A stretch of DNA of 59,245 nucleotides from Pseudoduganella buxea (GTDB lineage Bacteria; Pseudomonadota; Gammaproteobacteria; Burkholderiales; Burkholderiaceae_D): assembly GCF_009720835.1 (NCBI RefSeq), contig NZ_WNKZ01000030.1, forward strand, positions 1 to 59,245, written 5' to 3'. The notes below the pieces were generated by a model. It saw only the letters and a program-made list of their open reading frames with translations. It was not told where the DNA came from and did not search any database. A program made the translations under genes and the position numbers. The first letter of the stretch is position 1; every line of letters starts with the position of its first letter. Positions 6,798 to 15,896 of the stretch are shown here, piece by piece.

Positions 6798-9224
6798 TCA
6801 GCGGGCCACGGCGTCGATACGTACCCGCTGCACCGGCAAGCCTTGCGCCGCGAACTCGACGTCGATGGGGCCCGCGTCGGTACCGGCGCGCACGACGGCC
6901 ACCAGGCGGCCATGGAACGTGCTGCGCCGGCCTGACTGCAGGCTCGATGCGTCCATCGGATTGCCATTGCCGGCGCCCGCCAAGGTACCGGCGCCCTTGA
7001 CGGTGACCGTCACGTGGCGGTCGCCGCCTTGGGCGTAAACGGGTGCGCCGTCGCTGTCGACCAAGGCGGCGCTGACATAGACCAGGTCTTCGCCATTGGC
7101 GCGTACCTGCTGGCGATCTGCCTGCAGCGTGATGGCGGCCGGCGCGCCGGCGGTACGCAGTTCCCAGCTGGCGGCGGGCTTGCCGTCCCGGTAGCCGACG
7201 GCGACCAGGCGGCCCGCCGCATACGGCACGCGGTAGTCGGTCTTGTATGCGGTGGCGCGGTCGACGGCACGGCGTCCCAGGCTGCGGCCGTTCAGGAACA
7301 GCTCCACTTCCGGATGCTCGGAATACACCACCACCTTCAGCGGCTTGCCTTCCTGGCCCCGCCAGCTCCAGCTCGGGTGCAGGTCTTCCAGCGACCAGTC
7401 CAGCTCCGGATGGGTCTTGAACATGTCCCGGTCCGGCAGGTCGGCGGTGCCGGGCGGCTGCTCGACGAAGGCGGCGACGGGATCGATGCCCGTCTTCCAC
7501 AGCACCTGCCGGTAGAAGGCGGCGGGGCGCTTGCGGCCGGTGGCATCGATCTCGCCGCAGTAGGCCAGGTGCCACGGGTAGGCACCCAGCTGCTTCCAGT
7601 CCTGCGAGTAGCCCATCCAGCCGATACCCGTTTCGCCCAGGTAGTCGAACGAGGTCCAGACGAAGTCGCCGATTACCCAAGGCATTGTCTCGACCGGGTC
7701 CCAATAGCGGAAGGCGTCCTTCGACGTCGACTCCGAGGTGTACATCACGCGCGCGGGATGAGTAAGGTGGTCGCTGCCGAACAGGTGGGCGCGGTAGTTG
7801 TAGCCCGCCACATCGAGTTCGGCGAACTGCACCGCGTTGTGCGGAGTGTCCATGTTGACGCCTTGCGTCACGGGCCGGGTCGGGTCGAGCCGGCGGATGC
7901 GCGCGGCCAGTTCGCGTGCCGTGCGTGCCCCGGCCGGCGTGCCCTGTTCGGGGATCTCGTTTCCCACGCTCCAGAACAGCACACTGGGGTGATTGCGCCC
8001 GCTCGTCACCAGGCTGTCGATGTCCTGCCGCCAGTCGCTGTCGAAGAAGCGCGAGGAGTCGGCGTCGCGCTTGGATATGCGCCACATGTCGAAGGCCTCG
8101 TCGATGACCAGCATGCCCAGTTCGTCGGCGGCGCGCAGGGTGGCCTGGCTGGCCGGATTGTGGGCGCTGCGGATGGCGTTGTAGCCGGCCTGCTTCATCA
8201 GCGCGACCTTGCGTGCATCGGCGTCGGGGCTGCCGGCGGCGCCCAGCATGTAGTTGTCGTGATGGATATTCCCGCCGCGCAGGAGCACCTTGCGGCCGTT
8301 GATGCGCAGGCCGTTGGTGGCATCGGCCGTCACGGTGCGGATGCCGAAGCGGGTGCGGCGCACGTCCTTCACGACGCCGTCGACTCGCACTTCCTGCACC
8401 AAGGTGTACAGGTTGGGCGCGTCGGGCGACCACAGTTTCGGCTGCGGCACGGCCAGGCGCTGGGTGACGTCGACGCTGCCGCGCGCGGCCACCGTCAACT
8501 GGCGCCGGGCTTGCGCCAGCGCGGCATCGCTTGTCCCCACCACCGTTGAAATCAGCTCGACGCGGGCCGGGCTTTTGCCCCGATTGGCGATGCCGGCGCT
8601 GACCTGCACGTCGCCCCGTTCGGCTGTCGCGACGGGCGTCGTGACGAACACGCTGTCCGGCGCGATGTGCACCGGGTCGAGCAGGTCGAGGGTGACGGGG
8701 CGGATCAGGCCCGAGCCGGCATACCAGCGCGACGAAGGGTCGACGTGATTGACCCGCACCACGATGACGTTCTCGCCCGCCCGGGCCTTGCCCGTCAGGT
8801 CCAGCGTGAAGGCCGTGTAGCCGTAGCGGTGATTGCCCACGTGTTCGCCGTTCAGCCAGATGTCGGCGTTCATGTAGACAGCTTCGAAGTTCAACCGCAG
8901 TACGCGTGCCGCATCCGCCGCGCTCAGGTCCAGACGGTGGCGATACCAGCCTTGCCCGCCCGGCAGGTAGCCCGAATCCTGGCCGCCGACGGCCTTGGCG
9001 TCAAACGGCGGCGAGCCGTCGGCCTTGTCCATGATGGAGAAATCGTGCGGCACGGTGATGCGGCGCCAGCCCTTGTCGTCGAAGGCGGCTCGTTGCGCCT
9101 CCGGCACCGGGCCGGCCTTGAACAGCCAGCCCTGCGACAGGCTGCGCTGTTCGGCCGAAGCGTGGGCGCACAGCAGCGCGGCGATGAGGGAGAGGCGATG
9201 CAGCAGGCGCGAAGTCGATGGCAT
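6798..9224 (-). CDS. Secreted glycoside hydrolase family 2 protein (beta-galactosidase-like)
   Basis: 808 residues with a Sec signal peptide (hydrophobic stretch then CAHASA, cleavage near residue 25). The domains follow the GH2 order: N-terminal jelly-roll sugar-binding domain, Ig-like domain, TIM barrel, then C-terminal beta domains. The C-terminal ELFLNGRSLGRR segment is typical of the DUF4982 type. The acid/base Glu is in SVGNEIPEQ (about residue 423) and the nucleophile Glu in YTSESTS (about residue 496). Exo-beta-galactosidase or a related activity in the periplasm is likely; GH2 substrates vary, so the sugar is not assigned. It stands alone, reading toward the SDR gene. Confidence 0.85.
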   Translation of the reverse strand: MPSTSRLLHRLSLIAALLCAHASAEQRSLSQGWLFKAGPVPEAQRAAFDDKGWRRITVPHDFSIMDKADGSPPFDAKAVGGQDSGYLPGGQGWYRHRLDLSAADAARVLRLNFEAVYMNADIWLNGEHVGNHRYGYTAFTLDLTGKARAGENVIVVRVNHVDPSSRWYAGSGLIRPVTLDLLDPVHIAPDSVFVTTPVATAERGDVQVSAGIANRGKSPARVELISTVVGTSDAALAQARRQLTVAARGSVDVTQRLAVPQPKLWSPDAPNLYTLVQEVRVDGVVKDVRRTRFGIRTVTADATNGLRINGRKVLLRGGNIHHDNYMLGAAGSPDADARKVALMKQAGYNAIRSAHNPASQATLRAADELGMLVIDEAFDMWRISKRDADSSRFFDSDWRQDIDSLVTSGRNHPSVLFWSVGNEIPEQGTPAGARTARELAARIRRLDPTRPVTQGVNMDTPHNAVQFAELDVAGYNYRAHLFGSDHLTHPARVMYTSESTSKDAFRYWDPVETMPWVIGDFVWTSFDYLGETGIGWMGYSQDWKQLGAYPWHLAYCGEIDATGRKRPAAFYRQVLWKTGIDPVAAFVEQPPGTADLPDRDMFKTHPELDWSLEDLHPSWSWRGQEGKPLKVVVYSEHPEVELFLNGRSLGRRAVDRATAYKTDYRVPYAAGRLVAVGYRDGKPAASWELRTAGAPAAITLQADRQQVRANGEDLVYVSAALVDSDGAPVYAQGGDRHVTVTVKGAGTLAGAGNGNPMDASSLQSGRRSTFHGRLVAVVRAGTDAGPIDVEFAAQGLPVQRVRIDAVAR

Positions 9225-9370
9225 GGGCGATGGCGGAAAAGGAATCCGCGCATGCTAGCAGCATGACAATCGGGCAAGGTATGCCATTTTCAGTGAGACG
9301 GATATCGCATTGGCATAGCGTGGGGCGGCCAGCGAAGCCATACTGGGCAACCCGGTCGGTTTTCGGGCAA

Positions 9371-9394
9371 CAAAAAGCCCGCGCGAGGCGGGCT
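9371..9394 (-). terminator. Rho-independent terminator after the PagL-like gene
   Basis: On the minus strand a stem AGCCCGC / GCGGGCT (plus-strand arms 9376-9382 and 9388-9394, 5-base loop) is followed by a run of U encoded by 9372-9376. It lies 20 bases after the stop of the 9417-9965 gene. Confidence 0.8.
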
Positions 9395-9416
9395 GTGGTC
9401 GGGCGCGTGCGGAGGC

Positions 9417-9965
9417 TTAGAAGCGGTAAGCGAGCTTGACCACGCCGTAGTCGACGCCGCTGTTGGGCTTCTTGATGCTGCCGTTGGAGAAGTGCTGCAT
9501 CTTGACGGCCACTTCCCAGTTCTTGTTGAACACATAGCCGATGCCGATGTGGTCGCCGAACTGGAAGGCCGTCGACAGGCGGTCGTCGTTGTTGTTATAG
9601 GTGTGCGACATCAGGTGGGCGCCGATGCCGATTTCCGCGTAGAGGCCCAGCTTGTTGACGTTCTCGAAGCGGAACACGGGCGTGAAGCCGATGTCGACGA
9701 TGTGCTGCTTGTCCCCAGGCACGTTGTTGTACTGGCGGCCTTCCCAGGCGCCGAAGCTGGCGTCCCAGTAACCGGTCAGGTGGGTGCCGTTCGAATTGAA
9801 CCAGCTCCAGCTCGGTTTCCAGTCCTGCGTGGCGCCGATGCGCACCATGCGGATTTTCGATGCGGTGGCAAATTCCGTGTAGGCCGTGTCGACCAGCTTG
9901 CCGTCGGCGGCGAACGCGGCTTGTGCAGCCACCAGGGCGGCCAGGGCCGCGATGATTTTTTTCAT
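9417..9965 (-). CDS. pagL: PagL-like lipid A 3-O-deacylase (acyloxyacyl hydrolase family)
   Basis: 182 residues: signal peptide (MKKIIAALAALVAAQAAFA) followed by an outer-membrane beta-barrel ending in aromatic Phe. The family removes the 3-O acyl chain of lipid A. The catalytic His-x-Ser is visible as HFSNGSIKKP (His158, Ser160). The third residue in Pseudomonas PagL is Glu, 14 residues after the His; here that position is Asp172 (GVDYG), a conservative change. It stands alone with its own terminator. An inverted repeat TTTATC(6)GATAAA at 9993-10010 lies about 30 bases upstream. Confidence 0.82.
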   Translation of the reverse strand: MKKIIAALAALVAAQAAFAADGKLVDTAYTEFATASKIRMVRIGATQDWKPSWSWFNSNGTHLTGYWDASFGAWEGRQYNNVPGDKQHIVDIGFTPVFRFENVNKLGLYAEIGIGAHLMSHTYNNNDDRLSTAFQFGDHIGIGYVFNKNWEVAVKMQHFSNGSIKKPNSGVDYGVVKLAYRF

Positions 9966-9992
9966 GGGTGTATTCTCGTCTGTTGTGGATGC

Positions 9993-10010
9993 TTTATCCG
10001 TAGCGATAAA
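9993..10010. promoter_or_regulatory. Inverted repeat upstream of pagL-like gene
   Basis: Perfect 6-bp arms TTTATC and GATAAA separated by CGTAGC, in the 141-base divergent intergenic region between the PagL-like gene and the dehydrogenase at 10107. It could be an operator for either gene. No regulator is encoded next to it, so the role is speculative. Confidence 0.25.
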
Positions 10011-10106
10011 ACAATGGCGTCATTGTACTCATCTTCGCAAAATCCTTCCGGAAACCAAACGGACGTTAAAATTGCTGCAATAGTCAACGTTTTGGAGAGC
10101 AAAATC

Positions 10107-11012
10107 GTGGCATTGTTTTCGAAAATCGCATTTCTTGGTATGGGCCTGATGGGAGACCCGATGGCGCGCCGGCTGCTGGCGGCGGGGCTGCCCGTCACCG
10201 TGTGGAACCGCACCGTCAGCAAGGCCGAGGCCCTGGCCGAGGCCGGCGCCACCGTCGCGCCCCTGCTGGCCGATGCCGTGCGCGAGGCGGACGTCGTCAT
10301 CACAATGCTGGAGGCGGGGCCCGTGGTGGGCGCCGTCATCGATGCGGCACTGCCGGCATTGCGCTCGGGCACCCTGTGGATCGACATGAGCTCCACCCGG
10401 CAGGCCGAAGCGCAGGACTTCCACGCGCGGCTGGCGGCGGCCGGATGCCGCTTCGTCGATGCGCCCGTGTCCGGCGGCGTCGGCGGCGCCCAGGCGGGCA
10501 CCCTGGCCATCATGGCGGGCGGTGGCGAAGACGATATCGAAGGCGCCCGGCCCGTGTTCGAAGCGATGGGCCGGCTGACGCGGGTGGGCCCGGCCGGCGC
10601 CGGCCAGGTCGCCAAGCTGTGCAACCAGCTGATCGTGGGCGGCACCATCAATATCGTGGCGGAAGCACTGCTGCTGGCCCAGGCGGCCGGGGCCGATCCG
10701 GCCTCCGTGCGGGCCGCCATCCGGGGCGGTTTTGCCGAAAGCAAGGTTCTCGACGTGCACGGCCAGCGCATGCTGGAGCGTAACTGGTTGCCGGGCGGCC
10801 AGGTCACGACGCAGCTGAAGGATATGCACAACATCCTGGCCGCGGCCGCGGCCGCCGGTGTGGCCTTGCCCGTCACCAGCCTGGTGACGGAGCGTTACGA
10901 GTCGATCCGGGACGTATATCCGCAGGCTGACCACGCGGCCGCGCTGCTGGCGCTGGAACGCCTCAATCCCGGCCAGCGCGTCGGCGATGCGCCGGACCGG
11001 TTACCGGAATAA
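10107..11012 (+). CDS. NAD(P)-dependent beta-hydroxyacid dehydrogenase (3-hydroxyisobutyrate dehydrogenase / tartronate semialdehyde reductase family)
   Basis: 301 residues. The Rossmann loop is FLGMGLMGDPMARRL at the N terminus, the substrate signature is DAPVSGG, and the catalytic Lys is in GQVAKLCNQ (Lys170). The start is GTG 10107, chosen because GGAGAG at 10094-10099 sits 7 bases upstream; the open frame extends further upstream without a better start. It probably oxidises or reduces a small 3-hydroxy acid in the cytoplasm. It is monocistronic, with its stop 4 bases from the end of the convergent M20 gene. Confidence 0.85.
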   Translation: MALFSKIAFLGMGLMGDPMARRLLAAGLPVTVWNRTVSKAEALAEAGATVAPLLADAVREADVVITMLEAGPVVGAVIDAALPALRSGTLWIDMSSTRQAEAQDFHARLAAAGCRFVDAPVSGGVGGAQAGTLAIMAGGGEDDIEGARPVFEAMGRLTRVGPAGAGQVAKLCNQLIVGGTINIVAEALLLAQAAGADPASVRAAIRGGFAESKVLDVHGQRMLERNWLPGGQVTTQLKDMHNILAAAAAAGVALPVTSLVTERYESIRDVYPQADHAAALLALERLNPGQRVGDAPDRLPE

Positions 11013-11015
11013 AGC

Positions 11016-12209
11016 TCAGCGCAGCGGCAGGGCCCGTTCGACGAGCCGCACCCAGAAGCTGGCGCCCACGGGCAGCAGGTTGTCGTTGAAGTCGTAGCTG
11101 CCGTTGTGCAGCACGCAGGGCCCCATGCCGTGGCCGCCCGCGCGGTGGTCGCCTTCGCCGTTGCCGATGAAGATGTAGCAGCCCGGCTTTTCCTGCAGGA
11201 AGAAGGCGAAGTCCTCGGCGCCCATGGTGGGCTCCACATTGGCATTGACGCGCTCGGCGCCAACCACTTCCTCCATCACCTCGACGGCAAAGGCCGTCTC
11301 GCGCGCATGGTTGACCAGCGGCGGGTAGTTGCGCTTGAAGTCGAATTGCACTTGCGCGTCGAAGCCGGCGGCGATGCTTTCCGCCAGCGCCTGCATGCGG
11401 CGCTGGATCAGGTCCAGCACGGGCGTCGTGAACGTGCGCACTGTACCGACCAGCTGGGCCGTATCGGGAATCACATTGGTGGCGCTGCCGGCGTGGATCT
11501 GCGTGATCGACAGCACGGCCGTGTCCAGGGGGCTCTTGTTGCGCGTGATGATGGTCTGCCAGGCCTGCGCGATCTGCACGGCGATCATGATCGGGTCGAT
11601 GCCGTTATGGGGCTGTGCCGCGTGGGCACCCTTGCCCTTGACCGTCACGTGGAATTCGTTGGAGGAGGCCATCATCGGCCCGCTGCACACATTCATCGTG
11701 CCGGCCGCGTAGCCGGGCCAGTTGTGCATGCCGTAGATGGCGTCCATCGGAAAGCGTTCGAACAGGCCGTCCTCGATCATGCGCCGGGCGCCCGCGCCGC
11801 CTTCCTCGGCCGGCTGAAACACCAGGTAGACGGTGCCGTCGAAATCGCGCTGGCGCGCCAGGTGGTAGGCCGCACCCAGCAGCATGGCCGTGTGGCCGTC
11901 GTGGCCGCAGGCGTGCATCTTGCCAGGGTGGCGCGACGCGTGCGCGAAGGTGTTCACTTCCTGCATCGGCAGGGCATCCATGTCGGCGCGCAGGCCGATG
12001 GCCCGCTCCGACGTGCCGTTCTTGATGATGCCCACCACGCCCGTCAGCCCCAGCCCGCGCACGACGGGGATACCCCATTCGGTCAGCCTGGCGGCAACGG
12101 CATCGGCGGTGCGCACTTCTTCATAGGACAGTTCCGGGTGGGCATGCAGATCGCGCCGGATCTGCTGCAGCTCGGATTGAAACGCAATAATCGGTTCGAC
12201 GAGTTTCAT
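11016..12209 (-). CDS. M20 family amidohydrolase (hippurate hydrolase-like)
   Basis: 397 residues, M20D type. Metal ligands are visible in HACGHDGH (residues 99-106) and PAEEGG (133-138), with the N-terminal RRDLHAHPE typical of IAA-amino-acid and hippurate hydrolases. It hydrolyses N-acyl amino acids in the cytoplasm. ATG 12209 is preceded by GGAGAGCCAG on the minus strand. It is transcribed away from the molybdopterin oxidoreductase, with a 169-base divergent region between them. Confidence 0.88.
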   Translation of the reverse strand: MKLVEPIIAFQSELQQIRRDLHAHPELSYEEVRTADAVAARLTEWGIPVVRGLGLTGVVGIIKNGTSERAIGLRADMDALPMQEVNTFAHASRHPGKMHACGHDGHTAMLLGAAYHLARQRDFDGTVYLVFQPAEEGGAGARRMIEDGLFERFPMDAIYGMHNWPGYAAGTMNVCSGPMMASSNEFHVTVKGKGAHAAQPHNGIDPIMIAVQIAQAWQTIITRNKSPLDTAVLSITQIHAGSATNVIPDTAQLVGTVRTFTTPVLDLIQRRMQALAESIAAGFDAQVQFDFKRNYPPLVNHARETAFAVEVMEEVVGAERVNANVEPTMGAEDFAFFLQEKPGCYIFIGNGEGDHRAGGHGMGPCVLHNGSYDFNDNLLPVGASFWVRLVERALPLR

Positions 12210-12378
12210 CTGGCTCTCCAGGTTTTATTCTCAGTGCCTCGGTAAGGCATGTCGCCAGCAGCGGTTCGGACATTGTAGTCCCAGCAGGCGCCCCATTGCC
12301 AGACCATCGCCGGACGGTGCCGCCATCGCCGGAATGGTTTACGATAGCGCTTTCCCCCGCAACACCGAAGCGATTCCC

Positions 12379-14454
12379 ATGACCACCACCCAAGTGCGCG
12401 CCGCCTGCCCGCACGACTGCCCCGATACCTGCGCCATTCTCGTCACCGTCGATAACGGCGTTGCCACCGAAATCAAGGGCGATCCCGATCACCCCACCAC
12501 GGCCGGCGTGCTGTGCACCAAGGTGTCGCGCTATGCCGAACGCACCTATTCGCCCGACCGCCTGCTGTACCCGATGCGCCGCACGGGCGCCAAGGGCGAG
12601 GGCAAGTTCGAACGCATCAGCTGGGACGAAGCGCTCGACACCATCGCCGCGCGCCTGAAACCCCTGGCCGACACACGCCCCGAAGCGATCCTGCCGTACA
12701 GCTACTGCGGCACGATGGGATTGCTGCAGGGCGAATCGATGTCGTCCCGCTTCTTCAACCGCATCGGCGCCTCGCTGCTCGATCGCACCATCTGCGCGAT
12801 GGCCGGCGCCACCGGCTACAAATACACCGTGGGCGGCTCCATCGGCACCGACCTGGAACAGTTCCAGAACGCGAAGCTGATCGTCATCTGGGGCGGCAAC
12901 CCGATCGCGTCGAACCTGCATTTCTGGACCCGCGCGCAGGAAGCCAAGCGGCGCGGCGCCAAGCTGGTGGCGATCGACCCGTACCGCTCGCTGACGGCAG
13001 AGAAGTGCCATATGCACATCGCCCTGCTGCCCGGCACCGATGCGGCGCTGGCGCTGGGCATGATGCATGTGCTGATCGCGGAAAACCTGGTCGACGACGA
13101 CTACATCGAGCGCTACACGCTGGGCTTCGAGCAGCTCAAGGCGCGCGCCGCCGAGTGGACGCCGGAGCGCACTGCCGAGACCTGCGGCATCACGGTGGAC
13201 GAAGTGCTGGCGCTGGCCCGCCTGTATGGCGAAACGGCCAAGGCGGGCGAGCCGGCCGCCATCCGCGTCAACTACGGCGTGCAGCGGGTGCGCGGCGGCG
13301 GCATGGCCGTGCGTAATATCGCCTGCCTGCCCGCGCTGGTGGGCGCGTGGCGCCACGCGGCCGGCGGCATCCAGCTGTCCACCTCCGGCTCCTTCCCCAC
13401 CAACCAGCGGGCCTTGCAGCGGCCCGACCTGCTGAAAAAGCGGCCCCGCACGATCAACATGACGACCATCGGCGACGACCTGCTGCGCCCCGCGTCGCCG
13501 GAATTCGGCCCGCGGGTGGAAGCGGTCATCGTCTACAACGCCAACCCGCTGGCGATCGCGCCGGATTCGTCGAAGGTGGCGGCCGGCTTTGCCCGCGAGG
13601 ACCTGTTCACCGTCGTGCTGGAGCACTTCCAGACCGACAGCGTCGACTACGCCGACATCGTGCTGCCCGCCACCACCCAGCTGGAGCACATGGACGCCCA
13701 CCTGGCCTATGGCCACCTGTACATGATGGCGAACAACCCGGCCATTGCGCCGATGGGCGAAGCCAAGCCGAATACGGAAATCTTCCGCCTGCTGGCCGCG
13801 CGCATGGGCTTCGACGAGCCTGCTTTCCGCGAAAGCGATGACGAGATGGCAGCGTACGCCTTCCGCAAGGACGACGCGCGGGCCGTGCATTTCGATTGGG
13901 AAGCGCTGAAGCAGAAGGGCTGGCAGAAGCTGAACATGCCGGATGCACCATTTGCCTGCGGCAATTTCCCCACACCTTCGGGAAAATGTGAATTCTTTTC
14001 GGCCAGCATGCAAGCCGATGGCCTGGAGCCCGTGCCAGACTACATCCCGAACTACGAATCGGCGGCATCTACCCCCGAACTGGCGGCAAAATACCCGTTG
14101 GCGATGATATCTCCGCCGGCGCGCAACTTCCTGAACTCGACTTTCGTCAACGTGCAAAGCCTGCGCAACACGGAGGGCGAACCGTGGCTCGACATGCACC
14201 CTGACGATGCGACAACACGTGGCATCAACCACGGCGAAACCGTGCGCATCTTCAACGATCGTGGCTCGTTCACGTGCAAGGCGCGGGTGACGGACAAGGC
14301 CCGCCGGGGCCTTGTCGTGGGCCTGTCGATCTGGTGGAAGAAGCTCGCCCGCGATGGCAAGAACGCCAACGAAGTGACGAGCCAGCGCCTGACCGACATG
14401 GGCCGTGCGCCCACGTTTTACGATACACTCGTTCAGGTGGAGAAAGCCCTGTGA
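12379..14454 (+). CDS. Molybdopterin oxidoreductase, DMSO-reductase superfamily
   Basis: 691 residues. The N terminus binds a 4Fe-4S cluster: Cys10, Cys14, Cys18 and Cys46 in the C-x3-C-x3-C-x27-C spacing of formate dehydrogenase/nitrate reductase relatives. A possible Mo ligand Cys lies in DRTICAMAG near residue 138. No Tat signal is visible, so it is probably cytoplasmic. The C-terminal molybdopterin dinucleotide-binding domain is present (NSTFVNVQSLR, HGETVRIFND). ATG 12379 is preferred; the frame is open 45 bases further upstream. No partner subunits are encoded nearby, so the electron acceptor and substrate are unknown. It is followed closely by the aminopeptidase gene. Confidence 0.82.
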   Translation: MTTTQVRAACPHDCPDTCAILVTVDNGVATEIKGDPDHPTTAGVLCTKVSRYAERTYSPDRLLYPMRRTGAKGEGKFERISWDEALDTIAARLKPLADTRPEAILPYSYCGTMGLLQGESMSSRFFNRIGASLLDRTICAMAGATGYKYTVGGSIGTDLEQFQNAKLIVIWGGNPIASNLHFWTRAQEAKRRGAKLVAIDPYRSLTAEKCHMHIALLPGTDAALALGMMHVLIAENLVDDDYIERYTLGFEQLKARAAEWTPERTAETCGITVDEVLALARLYGETAKAGEPAAIRVNYGVQRVRGGGMAVRNIACLPALVGAWRHAAGGIQLSTSGSFPTNQRALQRPDLLKKRPRTINMTTIGDDLLRPASPEFGPRVEAVIVYNANPLAIAPDSSKVAAGFAREDLFTVVLEHFQTDSVDYADIVLPATTQLEHMDAHLAYGHLYMMANNPAIAPMGEAKPNTEIFRLLAARMGFDEPAFRESDDEMAAYAFRKDDARAVHFDWEALKQKGWQKLNMPDAPFACGNFPTPSGKCEFFSASMQADGLEPVPDYIPNYESAASTPELAAKYPLAMISPPARNFLNSTFVNVQSLRNTEGEPWLDMHPDDATTRGINHGETVRIFNDRGSFTCKARVTDKARRGLVVGLSIWWKKLARDGKNANEVTSQRLTDMGRAPTFYDTLVQVEKAL

Positions 14455-14463
14455 GTCCGATGT

Positions 14464-15594
14464 ATGCGCAAGATTGCCTCTTTAAAAACACGAGCCAAGT
14501 ATCTGCTGGCGGGGCTGTCGTGCGCGGCCATGCTGGCCGGTTGCGCCCAGGTTAAGTATTACTATCAGGCCGCGCAGGGGCAGTATTCGCTGTGGTCTGA
14601 TTCCCGTCCCATCGACGACTGGCTGGGCGACCCCGCCACGGACGCCAAGCTGCGCGCACGGCTGGAAAAAGCCGTCTTCATCCGCCGTTTCGCCGTCAAG
14701 GAACTGGGCCTGCCCGACAACGCCAGCTACAAGAATTACGCGGCCCTGAACCGCCCCTTCGTGCTGTGGAACGTCGTCGCCACGCCGGAGCTGTCGCTGC
14801 GCCCGATCCAGTGGTGCTTCCCCATCGCCGGCTGCGTCGCCTACCGCGGCTACTACGACAAGGCCGACGCCACGGCCTATGCCGAAGAGCTGCGCGCCGA
14901 AGGCGACGACGTGCAGGTGGGCGGCGTGCCGGCCTATTCCACCTTGGGCTGGTTCAGCGATCCGCTGCTGTCGACCTTCATCAATTATTCCGATGCCGAG
15001 CTGGCGCGCATGGTGTTCCACGAGCTGGCGCACCAGGTGGTGTATATCGCCGGCGACTCGCGCTTCAACGAAGCCTTCGCCACCGCCGTCGAGGAGGCCG
15101 GCGTCGACCGCTGGCTGGAGCTGTACGGCAACGACGCCATGCGCGAAGCCTACGTGCGCTACAGCGGCCGGCGCAAGCAATTCCTGGCGCTGCTGGTCAA
15201 GCACCGGCAGATGCTGTCGGACCTGTATGCCAGCAAGGCCAGCGTGAAGAAGAAGCGCGAGGAAAAGGCCCGCATCTTCGCCGCGCTGCAGGACGAGTAC
15301 AAGGTCCTGAAGGCCGACTGGGGCGGCTATGCCGGCTACGACCGTTTCTTCGCCGACAAGCTGACCAATGCCCACCTGGCCGCGGTCGCCACCTATAATG
15401 ACCTTCTGCCCGGCTTCAGAGCGTTGTTGGCAAAGGAAAAAAACTTTCCACATTTCTATGCTGCGGTGCAGCGCATGAGCAATCTGCCTTCCGTCGAGCG
15501 GCACGAGCGCCTTGTCGAGCTCGCACGCCAGATGGCGCCACCCGAAGCCACCGTGCTGGCCGAGAAACAGCCGGACACGACCGGCGGTCGGTGA
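14464..15594 (+). CDS. Predicted zinc aminopeptidase lipoprotein (COG4324 / Aminopep family)
   Basis: 376 residues. A lipoprotein signal peptide ends in LAGC with Cys27 as the lipidation site, so the protein is probably anchored in the envelope. The zinc motif HELAHQ (residues 186-191) is followed by the downstream acidic segment FATAVEEAG. This fits the family of predicted aminopeptidases, which has little experimental characterisation. ATG 14464 is 9 bases after the upstream stop, suggesting cotranscription with the molybdopterin enzyme. Confidence 0.82.
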   Translation: MRKIASLKTRAKYLLAGLSCAAMLAGCAQVKYYYQAAQGQYSLWSDSRPIDDWLGDPATDAKLRARLEKAVFIRRFAVKELGLPDNASYKNYAALNRPFVLWNVVATPELSLRPIQWCFPIAGCVAYRGYYDKADATAYAEELRAEGDDVQVGGVPAYSTLGWFSDPLLSTFINYSDAELARMVFHELAHQVVYIAGDSRFNEAFATAVEEAGVDRWLELYGNDAMREAYVRYSGRRKQFLALLVKHRQMLSDLYASKASVKKKREEKARIFAALQDEYKVLKADWGGYAGYDRFFADKLTNAHLAAVATYNDLLPGFRALLAKEKNFPHFYAAVQRMSNLPSVERHERLVELARQMAPPEATVLAEKQPDTTGGR

Positions 15595-15896
15595 TTGTTG
15601 CGTTGCAGTAGGAAAAGGCCGTGTCGCGGCCTCGTCCGGGCGCAAAAAGCACTTGCATCGGGGACGGTGGGCCGATAGCATCTTATCTGCAGATAGTACG
15701 AGCGTTCGTTTTTTTGAAATGCAGGGCCGAATCGCCGCCGGTGCTGTGCTGCCGGCGTCAACTAAAACAGGTAGGGAAGGCTCGCACGGCCACGCGCTGG
15801 CGTGCCGCGCCGCCGGCACGCAGGCGGTCACGGCCCGTACCAACGCACCCAGGGCGGACGACCTCCCGACGATAATATCGAGACAAGAGGCACAGG
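15595..15896. other. Intergenic region upstream of the first fadD
   Basis: About 300 bases without a recognisable gene. It contains a perfect 12-bp palindrome TATCTGCAGATA at 15684-15695 and a T-run at 15709-15715, and ends with a good ribosome site (AAGAGGCAC) before ATG 15897. The palindrome could be a regulator site for the fadD pair; nothing else stands out. Confidence 0.4.

Noticed and set aside
7014..8549. 511-codon rightward open frame opposite the GH2 gene
   Set aside because: No recognisable domain and biased composition; the opposite strand encodes a complete GH2 enzyme with signal peptide and both catalytic Glu residues.
12121..14232. 703-codon leftward open frame opposite the molybdopterin oxidoreductase
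   Set aside because: Low-complexity Arg/Gly/His-rich product with no domain, lying exactly antisense to a gene with clear motifs. It is a typical GC-rich shadow frame.
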